DNA of 64,000 nucleotides, taken from the NCBI GenBank assembly GCA_964019425.1, contig OZ025784.1, forward strand, positions 620,001 to 684,000. The letters run 5' to 3'. Position numbers and translations under genes: made by a program. The notes below the pieces were generated by a model. It was not told the DNA's origin and ran no database searches. It saw only the letters and a program-made list of their open reading frames with translations. The DNA is from Flectonema sp. DT1601. Lineage: Eukaryota > Euglenozoa > Diplonemea > Diplonemida > Diplonemidae. Positions 41,601 to 51,221 of the stretch are shown here, piece after piece; position 1 is the stretch's first letter, and each line of letters begins with the position of its first letter.

Positions 41601-42495
41601 TGGAACAGGTGATCAACAGCAACAGCAACAAGAAAGTATACTTCAGCCAGGGATAACTGTCATTTCGGAGTATAATCAATAAATGATTTCATAAGGGGAA
41701 AGAAGTGGTTTTTCATCATATGTATTTATGGAACAGGTGATCAACAGCAACAGCAATAAGAATGTTTACTTCAGCCAGGGATAACTGTCATTTCGGAGTA
41801 TAATCAATAAATGATTTCATAAGGGGAAAGAAGTGGTTTTTCATCATATGTATTTATGGAACAGGTGATCAACAGCAACAGCAACAAGAAAGTATACTTC
41901 AGCCAGGGATAACTGTCATTTCGGAGTATAATCAATAACTGATTTCATAAGGGGAAAGAAGTGGTTTTTCATCATATGTATTTATGGAACAGGTGATCAA
42001 CTGCAACAGCAACAGCAATAAGAATGTTTACTTCAGCCAGGGATAACTGTCATTTCGGAGTATAATCAATAACTGATTTCATAAGGGGAAAGAAGTGGTT
42101 TTTCATCATATGTATTTATGGAACAGGTGATCAACAGCAACAGCAACAAGAAAGTATACTTCAGCCAGGGATAACTGTCATTTCGGAGTATAATCAATAA
42201 CTGATTTCATAAGGGGAAAGAAGTGGTTTTTCATCATATGTATTTATGGAACAGGTGATCAACTGCAACAGCAACAAGAAAGTATACTTCAGCCAGGGAT
42301 AACTGTCATTTCGGAGTATAATCAATAACTGATTTCATAAGGGGAAAGAAGTGGTTTTTCATCATATGTATTTATGGAACAGGTGATCAACTGCAACAGC
42401 AACAAGAAAGTATACTTCAGCCAGGGATAACTGTCATTTCGGAGTATAATCAATAACTGATTTCATAAGGGGAAAGAAGTGGTTTTTCATCATAT
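35686..42495. repeat. Satellite array, 53 tandem copies of a 128-bp unit (8 are 134 bp)
   Basis: The unit contains CTTCAGCCAGGGATAACTGT and ends GGAACAGGTGATCAA before the next CAGCAACAGCAA. The landmark CTTCAGCCAG first occurs at 35711 and last at 42415: 52 intervals, which fit 44 of 128 bp and 8 of 134 bp exactly. The eight longer units (for example near 35945, 36463, 37235, 42001) carry one extra CAACAG hexamer, always with CTGCAACAGC at the start and AATAAGAATGTTTAC. Other variant positions are AATAACTGATTT versus AATAAATGATTT and CAATAAG versus CAACAAG. Copies are otherwise nearly identical. The unit length is not a multiple of three and it has no open frame through the array. Confidence 0.98.
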
Positions 42496-42531
42496 AAATT
42501 AAAAAGAAACTTTGATGCGAAAGAAGCACAC

Positions 42532-43585
42532 CTTTGCCTCCGCGGCCGCCGCGATTGCCACCTCCTCCACGTTCAGAGCGAGAACCTCCCTTGCGTGATG
42601 GAGCAGAATTAGATTGCGCGTTATGATTATTAATATTGGCGTTGTTGTTGTTATTATTATTATTGTTGTTGTTGTCGTTGATTATTGGATTATTAATGTT
42701 ATTACTGGTGTTGTTGTTTTTGTTGTTAATAGCAGAGGAGGTGGACTCAGGTGATTGCCTGTTAGGCTTTCTCATATCATCAGGTTGGTTCTTAACTTTA
42801 ACTTGAATCTTAGTTGGGAGTGGTGCCTTATCTTTTTCTTTATCTCTGTCCTCTTTATCTCTATCGTGGCGGTCTCTTTCTCTGTTATCCCTGTCGCGGT
42901 CGCGTTTCCTGTCTTTACCTCCACGAGAGATGACTCCTCCTCCACCTCGTCCTCCAGATTTGTGACCTCCTCTTCCTTTTTCAGATTTAATTTGAAGACC
43001 TCGTCTGTGTCTGCCACCTCTTCTATTGGTTGCGTTAGGACCCCATAGGTAATCTTTGACCGCCTCTGTTAGCGGTGTTTCTGTTGCTTTTGGTTTACTC
43101 TTTTCATCTTTTTTATTAGCCAACCAGGCATCCAGAGCTTCTTCTTTTGGAGTTGGTGGTGCTGGAGCTTCTCGCTGAGCTTTCCAAGCAAGAAAGTCTT
43201 CATCTTCATGAATGGTGTTGAGAAGTGAATCATCGTGTTGTTTTGATGTGGAAGGAATTTGATGATTTGGTGCGAACTCAACTGTAACCTTACTGGTGTA
43301 ACCTTTACTGTCGGTGAATGATCGTCCATCAAATTGCTCATGAAACCTTCTGACGTACTCAATTTTTGAAAACACAACAGAAGCAAAACTAGGAACTAAT
43401 TTCATTCGAGATAGTTTACCTTTTTCGTAATGCAGCCAGGCAACTTCGGATAAAATTTCCTCTCCAACATTTTCTTTTACAATTTGTAAAAACCCGTCTT
43501 CAGTTAAATTCCACGGCAGGTGTCGAACTACAATTTTTTGTTTCTTTTCAAACCATCTGGTCATTTTGACTTTTTTATCGTCCAT
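42532..43585 (-). CDS. UPF3: UPF3 family nonsense-mediated decay factor (main exon)
   Basis: The frame from the ATG at 43585 gives about 352 residues before the proposed donor. Residues 15-110 are the Smg-4/UPF3 RNP-like domain: KIVVRHLPWNLTEDGFLQIV, VAWLHYEKGK, SFASVVFSKIEYVRRFHEQF, and DGRSFTDSKGYTSKVTVEFAP, which matches the family's DGxxFxDxKGxExxAxVEFAP. UPF3 links the exon junction complex to UPF2/UPF1. The rest is low complexity: Lys/Glu, an Arg/Asp tract, an Asn-rich run near 42650-42720 and a Gly/Arg-rich end. Without splicing the frame enters the satellite and stops at 42434; with splicing at a GTGTGC donor (42531) it continues at 35632. A TTG-initiated extension to 43609 is not used because a CTTTATTCTCAG acceptor precedes an A-run leader. 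Confidence 0.88.
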
Positions 43586-43623
43586 TTTTTTTTTTTTTTT
43601 TTCCCCCAAAGTTTTTTTTTTTT

Positions 43624-43642
43624 CTGAGAATAAAGAGAGAAT
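43624..43642 (-). promoter_or_regulatory. Probable trans-splice acceptor of UPF3
   Basis: Minus strand TCTCTCTTTATTCTCAG, about 40 bases upstream of the ATG; the leader between is almost all A. Confidence 0.5.
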
Positions 43643-44383
43643 GATACCTAACTTTTTGCCTATCTAGAACCACGTCAATAATATGATCAACTTCCTAACT
43701 TTCTAGTTAGCACAATAGCTACAGTTCATGTAATCCAATGTTGCTTTATATTACGAGTGTCTTAGGAAGGAAACTCACAGCAACAGAGAAACCTGTCGGA
43801 AACAATGAGAAGAAAATATTTTTCATCAAAATTTAAAACAGATCGAACTTCGTACTTTTTTTTTTTTTTTTTCAAAAACGTTATTTTATTTTAATTTTTT
43901 TTTCTTAAAATAAATAAAAAAAAAAAACTGAAAAAACAAACAGAACAGAAGAATAAAGGACAACAATTAAAAAAAATAATTTATATGAAAAAAAATACAA
44001 CGATGCAACTCAAAACAATAAGTAGCAAATGGAAAAAAGAAAAGAAAAAAAAAGAAATCTACAAAAAGAATGGTTACAGTACCAGGGATTGACATCCCCT
44101 ATTTTTGGTAAAGAAAAAAAAAAGGATATAAACACAAGTAAACACCCTTTCAACTTATTTTGGATGAAAACCCTACATCGTTCACAACGAATCATCTTTT
44201 TCTGAGGCCACCTGATGACTATCTAGAGCCCGCTAGGATTATGGAGAGACGATGAATTAAAAAGATTATTTCAATTCATCAGTCTGGAGAGAGGAAACAC
44301 GAGTGCGTGAAATACACAACACATAGATTACAACATATCAGTCTGGATAATTGCTGTGGAGAAGTCGGCCTACCAACAGCTGC

Positions 44384-44414
<31 letters not shown>

Positions 44415-46039
44415 CCTAGACGATATATTGATATCCTACTGTATCTTTATTTATTATTGCAAACAAGATACAAGTCAGTATTTATCGAAAAAGACATGAG
44501 CAGTTTGTGTGCTGAATGCCCGTCATACAATCAAACAAGTTGAACACGTACGAACAGCCTTAAAAATGTGTCTGAAGGAAAACCACTAACAATCCCCTCA
44601 CTGATGATATTTTGTTGTTGTTGTCTCGCAATTTTTTTTTTTTTTTTTTTTTTTGCACATACAAGAGACATGACTACGTCGTCCCCAATCTTACGGACCA
44701 TCAGCTTTCTGAGTAAGACAAAGATACAAAGGAAAGAATAAGAGAAAGATAACTTCTCACTTAAAATAAGCAAGCGAGGGATAACGACATTAAGATTCAG
44801 TTTGGACGGTTTTCATATTTTATTTTTATTTTATTTTTTTTTCTCGAAAAAACATTATTGCTTCTTGAAAAAAAAAAAAAAAAAGGCAATCAGCGAAATT
44901 AATATTCCCCCAACATAGTAAAGGGAATGCGGCAATCGGCGAAATGAAAAAGAGCAGTTTTTCGCAACCACATTCCCATGTACTGGTTTAAACCATGCCC
45001 AATAATTATACACGAATCGAACATCAGATGGAAAGAAGGGAGATTATAAGAAGATAATAAAAATAAAAAAAATAAAAAGAACAACACATCACACAAATTA
45101 AAATAATTAAGTCAAGTAATTGGTTTGTTTTCACAGTATTGATGAAAATGCTTACCATTTTTTGTGGATCTTTTTTTTTTGAATTCGTGAAAAAAAAACT
45201 AAACTTTTTTTTTGTATAATATAGATGTGTTATCGAATAAAAAGAGGTTTAAAAAATAAATTTAAAAAAAAAAAAAAAAAAGTTTACAACCCATTCAGCT
45301 AAGGGGAGATAAATTCCCCGCTGGGGCCAACAACAACAACCAACACCAATATCAGCAAACGAGACTATTTAAAGACAAGTTTGGGTCCACCGCATACAAC
45401 ATAACACCACCCCTCTAGGAGTTGGCACATAAAGTAGTGCAAAAATGCATGGTATCCCGGTTAGACAGTAGTAACGTCTTATATACAAAAAAAAGGGGTA
45501 TTTCCCATTGTTCATACAGTTGAATATTGCTAACAACAAACAACAAAAAAAGAAAAAACTACGGAACGGTATTCTCACATTACACTCGATGAAGAAGAAA
45601 ATATAACCTCGAATATTATTATTTTTTTTTTTCAGAAAAAAAAATCTAAAAAATAAGGAAAGAAAGGAGAACCTCACAATTAGATAACAACTGATAAATA
45701 CAACTCAAGAAAAATAAAATATAAAAAGAAAAAAGGAGAAAAGAAATACATCTTCTTCACAACACAACAGCTACGATACAATAAAGAGATCGATTCGTTG
45801 AAAGAAATTCATCGACTGTCAAATCTTCACTTCAAGAACATAATCAGAACTAAACAATTAAAGCATTCGTCTTACAGTATTTAAAGCAACACAAAGGAGT
45901 ACTTCTTACATTATAACATCGTCCTTGTGGATCATCACTCCGGCAGCGTTTTTGATTTCACGCCAGCGCGTGCACACATACCTTTTGAACAGTAGTGTTC
46001 ACAGGTAAATAACAAGTCAACAGAATTACCTTACAACAC
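43643..46039. other. Gene-poor stretch, UPF3 to orphan gene
   Basis: About 2.4 kb with A/T runs (43858-43873, 44390-44415, 44633-44655, 44868-44884, 45262-45281). A small GC-richer island lies at 45915-46000 (see findings). I see no supported gene or RNA. Confidence 0.45.
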
Positions 46040-47455
46040 TCAGGCAACATAAGGAGGTTGATATGGCTGTTGTTCATAATTCTTTTTACTCTTTGGTTTA
46101 GAATACGTCCGAGGAGGAGAGAGAGTCGACGTTTTTAGCGAACCAACAGCTGGTGATTTCACACCCGACGATTTAACTGAGATGCCGTGTGAATCACTTG
46201 GGGGACGACTACGACTACTGCGACGTTTCTTTCGACGACTTGTTGAGTGAGATGATGTCGTCTGAGGATAACTATTGAGAGGACGTGAATGAGCTTGAAT
46301 TAGTTTGATATTCGGAGTCACTTCAGGTTTATCATACTTAACCACATCAGGAATGTAATCATTCTCTGGAACGTATCTCTGAAATCCAGACAAATCTAAC
46401 TCAGATCCCTGACTCTGACCCACTCCACTCTGAGAGTAGTTTATCTGTCGATTCGCATGCGCTTCATGTGCAAGAGATCGTATATCAGGTGTTTTTAGTT
46501 TATTAAGATATCCCACATCAGGTTGTTGAGTATTCGTTATTGGAACCGGAGTACTGGATTGGTCAAGGCGTAAATCAGCCGCAGAAGGACTTTCTGTTAC
46601 TGTCGGGGAGGCAAAACGAGTTCCCTGATAAGTTTGGTGATACTCCTGTTGAGAAATTGGAGCAACTGGAGGAGGTGTGTACATGTCAATTGAGTCGTTG
46701 AATGGACGAATTGTTTCATGTTTGTCGTAAATCGGTTGTTTTTTTATATTAATATCAGATTCCATCAAGTCCTGAACTCTTTCTCTCCGTGCTTCCCTCA
46801 ACTGTTCTCTGTGGAGGGTTAGCGGAGACGGTCCTGTTGATAGGGCCGTAGGTTTTTTTAATTTCAACATTTTTTCAATTTTTTGTATAACATCAGGTGA
46901 TGAAAATCTTATATAGATTGCCTCACCTCGAGAATTCAGACAACAAAATCCATCTTCAGTGTTGAGAGACGTAAATGAGATATCTGAAAATTTAAATAAT
47001 ATTTTCCTCAAAGGGTTCTCTTCTTGATAAATGAATAGCGCATCTGAATCAACAACAGTCGTACCACTAAACCACGTGTTTAACGGAGGTAAAAAAGATT
47101 CAGTTGGATCAAGTTGACTGTCGCCTTGGATTACCATGGTATCCACTACTGCTGAACCCGTTGATATCGATTGAGATCTTTGATTTTTTTTCAAACTCTG
47201 TTCTGATTTTAACAAATGATGGTATTCATCAATACTTAATGTCACACCACCAGCTTTATGACTATTCCAATCTCTCCATTTGTCAGGTGATTTGTGTAGC
47301 TGGTCTATTAACGTACTCGTTTCTCGTATCTGTGTCGGTGATGGAACATTTCGTCCACCCCAAGGATTTTCTTTTATAGCCTGACTGTACATACTGAGAA
47401 GCCTATCTCTAGTTGTTTTAACGGAGGAGTAATCATGTCTTCTTGTCTTAGACAT
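46040..47455 (-). CDS. Uncharacterised protein, 471 residues, possible PH-like region
   Basis: I do not recognise this gene. The N-terminal 95 residues (NPWGGRNVPSPTQIRETSTLIDQLHK, then KWRDWNS and SIDEYHHLL) look helical. Residues 130-200 alternate strands and end in a helix (DALFIYQEENPLRKILFKF, FCCLNSRGEAIYIRFSSPDV, IQKIEKMLKL), the order of a PH-like fold. The remaining 270 residues are disordered, rich in Ser, Pro, Gln and Tyr, with a basic cluster SRRKKRRSSRSRP near residue 410. No signal peptide or membrane segment. A cytoskeletal or trafficking adaptor would fit but is only a guess. ATG at 47455 follows a strong CTCCCCTTTACAG acceptor. Confidence 0.8.
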   Translation of the reverse strand: MSKTRRHDYSSVKTTRDRLLSMYSQAIKENPWGGRNVPSPTQIRETSTLIDQLHKSPDKWRDWNSHKAGGVTLSIDEYHHLLKSEQSLKKNQRSQSISTGSAVVDTMVIQGDSQLDPTESFLPPLNTWFSGTTVVDSDALFIYQEENPLRKILFKFSDISFTSLNTEDGFCCLNSRGEAIYIRFSSPDVIQKIEKMLKLKKPTALSTGPSPLTLHREQLREARRERVQDLMESDINIKKQPIYDKHETIRPFNDSIDMYTPPPVAPISQQEYHQTYQGTRFASPTVTESPSAADLRLDQSSTPVPITNTQQPDVGYLNKLKTPDIRSLAHEAHANRQINYSQSGVGQSQGSELDLSGFQRYVPENDYIPDVVKYDKPEVTPNIKLIQAHSRPLNSYPQTTSSHSTSRRKKRRSSRSRPPSDSHGISVKSSGVKSPAVGSLKTSTLSPPRTYSKPKSKKNYEQQPYQPPYVA

Positions 47456-47466
47456 GTGATTGTTAA

Positions 47467-47490
47467 CTGTAAAGGGGAGACAACAATGAT
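47467..47490 (-). promoter_or_regulatory. Probable trans-splice acceptor of the 471-residue orphan
   Basis: Minus strand TTGTCTCCCCTTTACAG, 11 bases before the ATG at 47455. Confidence 0.5.
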
Positions 47491-47733
47491 AAGGATGGTT
47501 TGTGTATATTTATGTAAACTTTATAATAATAGTAGTATACCTGCTTCTAATAATATTAAAAAAAAGACCTAGACGAGAACAACAGGTTTACTTCAAATCT
47601 ATCTTTTTCTTTCTTTTTTTTTCTTTTTTTTTTTTAATTTCACTCTAATACTCCACAACAAAACAAAACAGAATAGGGACAGTGCAGGTACAACATATGC
47701 GCTTTTAAGTAAAACATTGCAATTGTGGGTTAC

Positions 47734-48410
47734 TCATTCATAAGCAAGAAACATGCCTTCTGTTATGTGATGGCTGCCAATCTTTTTCAGATCTCCGATA
47801 TTAAGAAACCCGTCTCGATCAAGATCCAGTTCTTGAAAGGTGCTGTTGACGAGTTGATGAATTATTTCTTCAGTACAATCAGGTGTTATGAGTCGAAGTG
47901 TTTTAAATAAATCAGTTGAGGAAATCAAACCATCGCAATCCCAGTCATAAACTTCTAAGAGTAATTCCAGCTGGGATTCATCTGGACAACGTTGTTCAAA
48001 AAAATTCATAAATCTGATGAAAGAAGAAAACGATATTTCTTTATTCGCTCCTTCCGACAGAACGTCAAGTAGCCTTTGAACTAAAGGATCCGTGATGAGC
48101 GCGTGAGGTAATCTTTGTTCCATGACTTCCCTTTCAAGTTTATCGTTCAAAGATGCAGCCCCAAGAGCTATAAACCTTCTGTGAAGCCTTTGAATTTGTG
48201 TTTTTCCAAAACCATTTCCTTGCTGAAGAGCTTCACACTGTTCATAACTCAATTCATCGTCAGCTTTTGGGAGGAAATTTTCATTCACTGCAGTCTTATC
48301 AGTTTTCTGTGGGTCGTTGTTGTATTTTGAGTTTTTTCTTTTTTTTTTAAAAAAAAAGAAAAAAAATGATCGTTTTGTTTCAAACAATTATCAGAAGACA
48401 AGTAGTTCAT
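47734..48410 (-). CDS. Calcineurin B-like EF-hand regulatory subunit
   Basis: The C-terminal 130 residues match calcineurin B: DPLVQRLLDVL, FIRFMNFFEQ, then two canonical EF loops DWDCDGLISSTD and DLDRDGFLNIGD, with LFKTLRLIT and IIHQLVNSTF between them as in the family. EF-hands 1 and 2 are degenerate (FIALGAASLNDKL and LSEGANKEISF lack the calcium ligands). The long frame has no ATG of its own (it opens at a TTG and a poly-Phe stretch). A short first exon, 48410-48386, reads MNYLSSDN and joins in phase 1 to 48287 across a 98-nt intron (GTTTGA donor, CAG acceptor), giving 192 residues. That start lacks the Gly2 needed for myristoylation seen in animal calcineurin B. The first exon is inference; the rest is secure. 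Confidence 0.8.
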
Positions 48411-48419
48411 CTCTGATGC

Positions 48420-49170
48420 CAAATACCTAAACTTGGCCTTCAAAAGAAGATTTTCTCGAGTGTATTTTACAAGCCTGGCTTCAGACGATATTTTACACAG
48501 AAATACTTGTTCCCTGCATGCTTCGGCTGTATCAGGGGTATCGCCAGGGAGATTTTGGTTTGCATAGACTCAGAGAGTAATTAACAAAATCAACCGGCGG
48601 TATCACTGAGCTGGACAGCATTGTCTCTGTTCCTCGTTCAATTCGATTGGAACTGGAGCAGTGGATAAGGGTTGTATCTAAAATGCGAGTAATCAACAAT
48701 GAGATTCCAAAGGGGAAGATTCTGACAGTGTTTGTGGATGCTTCTTTGGATGGTTGGAGGAGTTGTGAACCTTTCAGGAGAATTAACTGTAGATAATGTT
48801 TGGAAGGAGGAGAAGGGACTTCATATTAACATCCGAAGCGAAGGTTTTGTTGAATACACTGAGAGCGTTGGATCATCGCGATCTTAAAGATTATGAACTG
48901 GACATTAGAGGTGATAACACATCAGTGAGCAAGAAAAACAAATTTTGATTTCATTTGTAAACCAAGTTTTCAGTTGTTGATAACCTGGACGATGCAACAA
49001 GAGGGCGAGGCCTGCATCTCGAGCAGCGACAAATTCGTTCTGGTGAGACCGAGCGAGGTAATTGTCGATTGGTTCACTACCCCGAAGGGAATGTTCAGTT
49101 ATCCATTTAGGACTTCGAGGTGGGTTGTCACCTCAGACATTGAGATCGCAGGGCTGCTCTTTTTCTTATT
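48420..49170 (+). mobile_element. Retroelement fossil, reverse-transcribing element (RNase H region)
   Basis: A broken remnant on the plus strand, opposite to all genes. Recognisable parts are an RNase H-like segment (VFVDASLDGW near 48728-48757 and a downstream DIRGDNTS-like block near 48905) and, just before, the connecting region from the reverse transcriptase. The following 150 bases resemble the segment after RNase H in such elements. The order fits tyrosine-recombinase elements (DIRS/Ngaro/VIPER type) or LTR relatives; I cannot choose. It is clearly broken, with several breaks, and no terminal repeats are visible. Moderately old. Confidence 0.6.
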
Positions 49171-49249
49171 TTCTTTTTTTACCCTCATACTAAACCGTTG
49201 TTCTGTTTTCGGACAGAGAAGCAAAAAAAAAAAAAAAAAACTACCTACC

Positions 49250-51221
49250 TGAATTTCTTCGACGAAACTATCCTTTTCCGCGCAGGGCTCCGATAACGCC
49301 ATTGAGAGAGGTGCTGTCTCTGTTGATTCAGTAAATTAATTTTTAAAAAAAAAGAAAATTTGTTTTATTAATTAACACAAAAGAGTACAAAGCTCATTTC
49401 TTTGACGTATGAACACCACCTGGAATAGTAAATGTGTAGTAGTTTTTATTTTTTTTTTTTTTAAAAATAACATGTAATATCAGAAAACACGACCTAGCGA
49501 TGTACAACTTCTGTTTTTCTTTTTCTTTTTCTTTTTTTTTTCTCTCTTCCCCGGCCTAATCTGTTTCTGCTTTCATTTTTATAACTGCATTTCATTTTTG
49601 TTTTTTTTTCTTTTCTGCCCCCACTGGTTTGACTCTCCCTTTTCTTTTTTTTTTTTTCCCTCTTTTTTTTTTTTTTTTCTTCCGTGCAAAAACTGCGGAG
49701 AGGAGGAAAAAAAAAAAAAAAAAAAAAAACGGACACTTTTTCATTTTTTCATATTCCAAGAAACAAAAAAAATGCAACGAACTGCTTGGCTTACAACTGC
49801 ACGCAATACAGATTTTATGCACTTTAAGTCCACATCTTGAGCGCAGACAATGAACTCATCAGTTCTATTTTTTTTTTTTTTTTTTTTTTTTGAAATACTT
49901 GAAAACAAAACAACAAAAAAAAAAAAGAAGAAAAAAAAAAATTGTTTTTTAATAGGAATGGGCAACAGTTGCTGTTTTTTTGATTGACTTAAAACAAAAC
50001 TCAAGAAAGTACTTCGACAACAAGTACGACCTGCCTATCCATGAATAGGAAAAATAAGTAGATGGTCTATGTGGGTGAAAAATTCGAAATTCTTTCTTTT
50101 TTTTTTTTTTTTTTTTTTTCTTTTTTTTTTTCCTTCGTTATTTTCTTCATGCACGACAAGGGAAGATCATTACTACACCGACAACGATCAAACATAAAAG
50201 ATAAAATGGATACGGGGAGGGGGCTGCCGCCAATGCCGCCTGGCCTACTTATACATGAGGTCTCCTCAAGAAGAGAAGCTGGATGGGTAGGGTGATGGAG
50301 GGTCGTGCTGGACCACACAACATAACTTTAAGAGGGGCTTAATAAGGCTCAATCTGTGCTGACCCGTTTTCGGAAGTAGTTCTAACCACGTACCTGAGTA
50401 AAGAAGTTCGGAAAGGGGAAAAGAAAATTGAACAAAAAAAAATAAAAAAAAAGTAACAAATCCATATCTACTAAGGCTTTACTTCTTTACGGTACCCGAC
50501 GTGATAATTTCTGGTCTACACAACTCGAGTATACCCCACAGTGATTGAAAAACTCATCACAAGAATAAACAAACAATAATTTATTTTTTTTTATTCTCAC
50601 GAAATCATTTAGGCACTCAAATGCCCAATGTACATTAGTTCTATCCTGAGGCAGAAAAAAAGCAAAAAGAAAGGGAAAAAGCGAAGGCAGCTCCCAGCGA
50701 CAGGTTACGGGGAAAGGTTGGGGGAATAGGGAGTGGGGACAGAAAATATACACTTTTGTTTCTTTTTTTTTTTTTTTCTTCTTTGGTTTCTATTTCTTTC
50801 CTTTTTTTTTTTCTCTGCCTTTCCATTCAAGGGTACTGAAGAACCCTCCAAGCCCTCTGTGCTGAGGTGCTTAAAAAAAAGTGGTTGAGAATAAGCTAAG
50901 ATGAACTGAAGACATAGCCGACAACACTTCTGGGAGGGGTGCAGAAAGGAATGCGTAAACAAAAAAGAAGAAAAACTATCAGAAACAGTGGCCGAGGGAA
51001 AGAAATTTTCTGTGGCATTCATTTCATTTTCTTTTTTTTTTTCATAACACTAAAGCGAAGGGATGGGACGAGGGGAAAGGGTTCGGTGGGATTTTTTTTT
51101 TCTTTTTTTTTTTTTTTTTTTTCTTAAAGTATACAGATTGGTGAAATTCAACTGGGGAAAAAAACAGCGTCGTTTTTTTTTTTTTTTTTTTTAAGGGGCT
51201 GGTGAAAGTCGACTAGGCGTC
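49250..51221. other. Gene-poor stretch with dense homopolymers
   Basis: About 2 kb. T and A runs are extreme at 49450-49960 and 50095-50135. A GC-richer patch at 50205-50310 has short frames on both strands but no family match. No gene supported. Confidence 0.5.

Noticed and set aside
35686-42495. The array as a CRISPR
   Set aside because: Units are directly adjacent and fully repeated with no unique spacers, and the genome is eukaryotic.
35686-42495. The array as a coding repeat
   Set aside because: 128 is not a multiple of three and stops occur in all frames within two units.
43681-43760. AGCTACAGTT near 43718 resembling part of a spliced-leader exon
   Set aside because: Only ten bases agree with the diplonemid leader as I remember it and the rest differs; no tandem SL RNA unit is visible.
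50067-50318. Minus-strand frame in the GC-richer patch near 50.2 kb
   Set aside because: Half of it is encoded by an A/T run, and no acceptor or family supports it.
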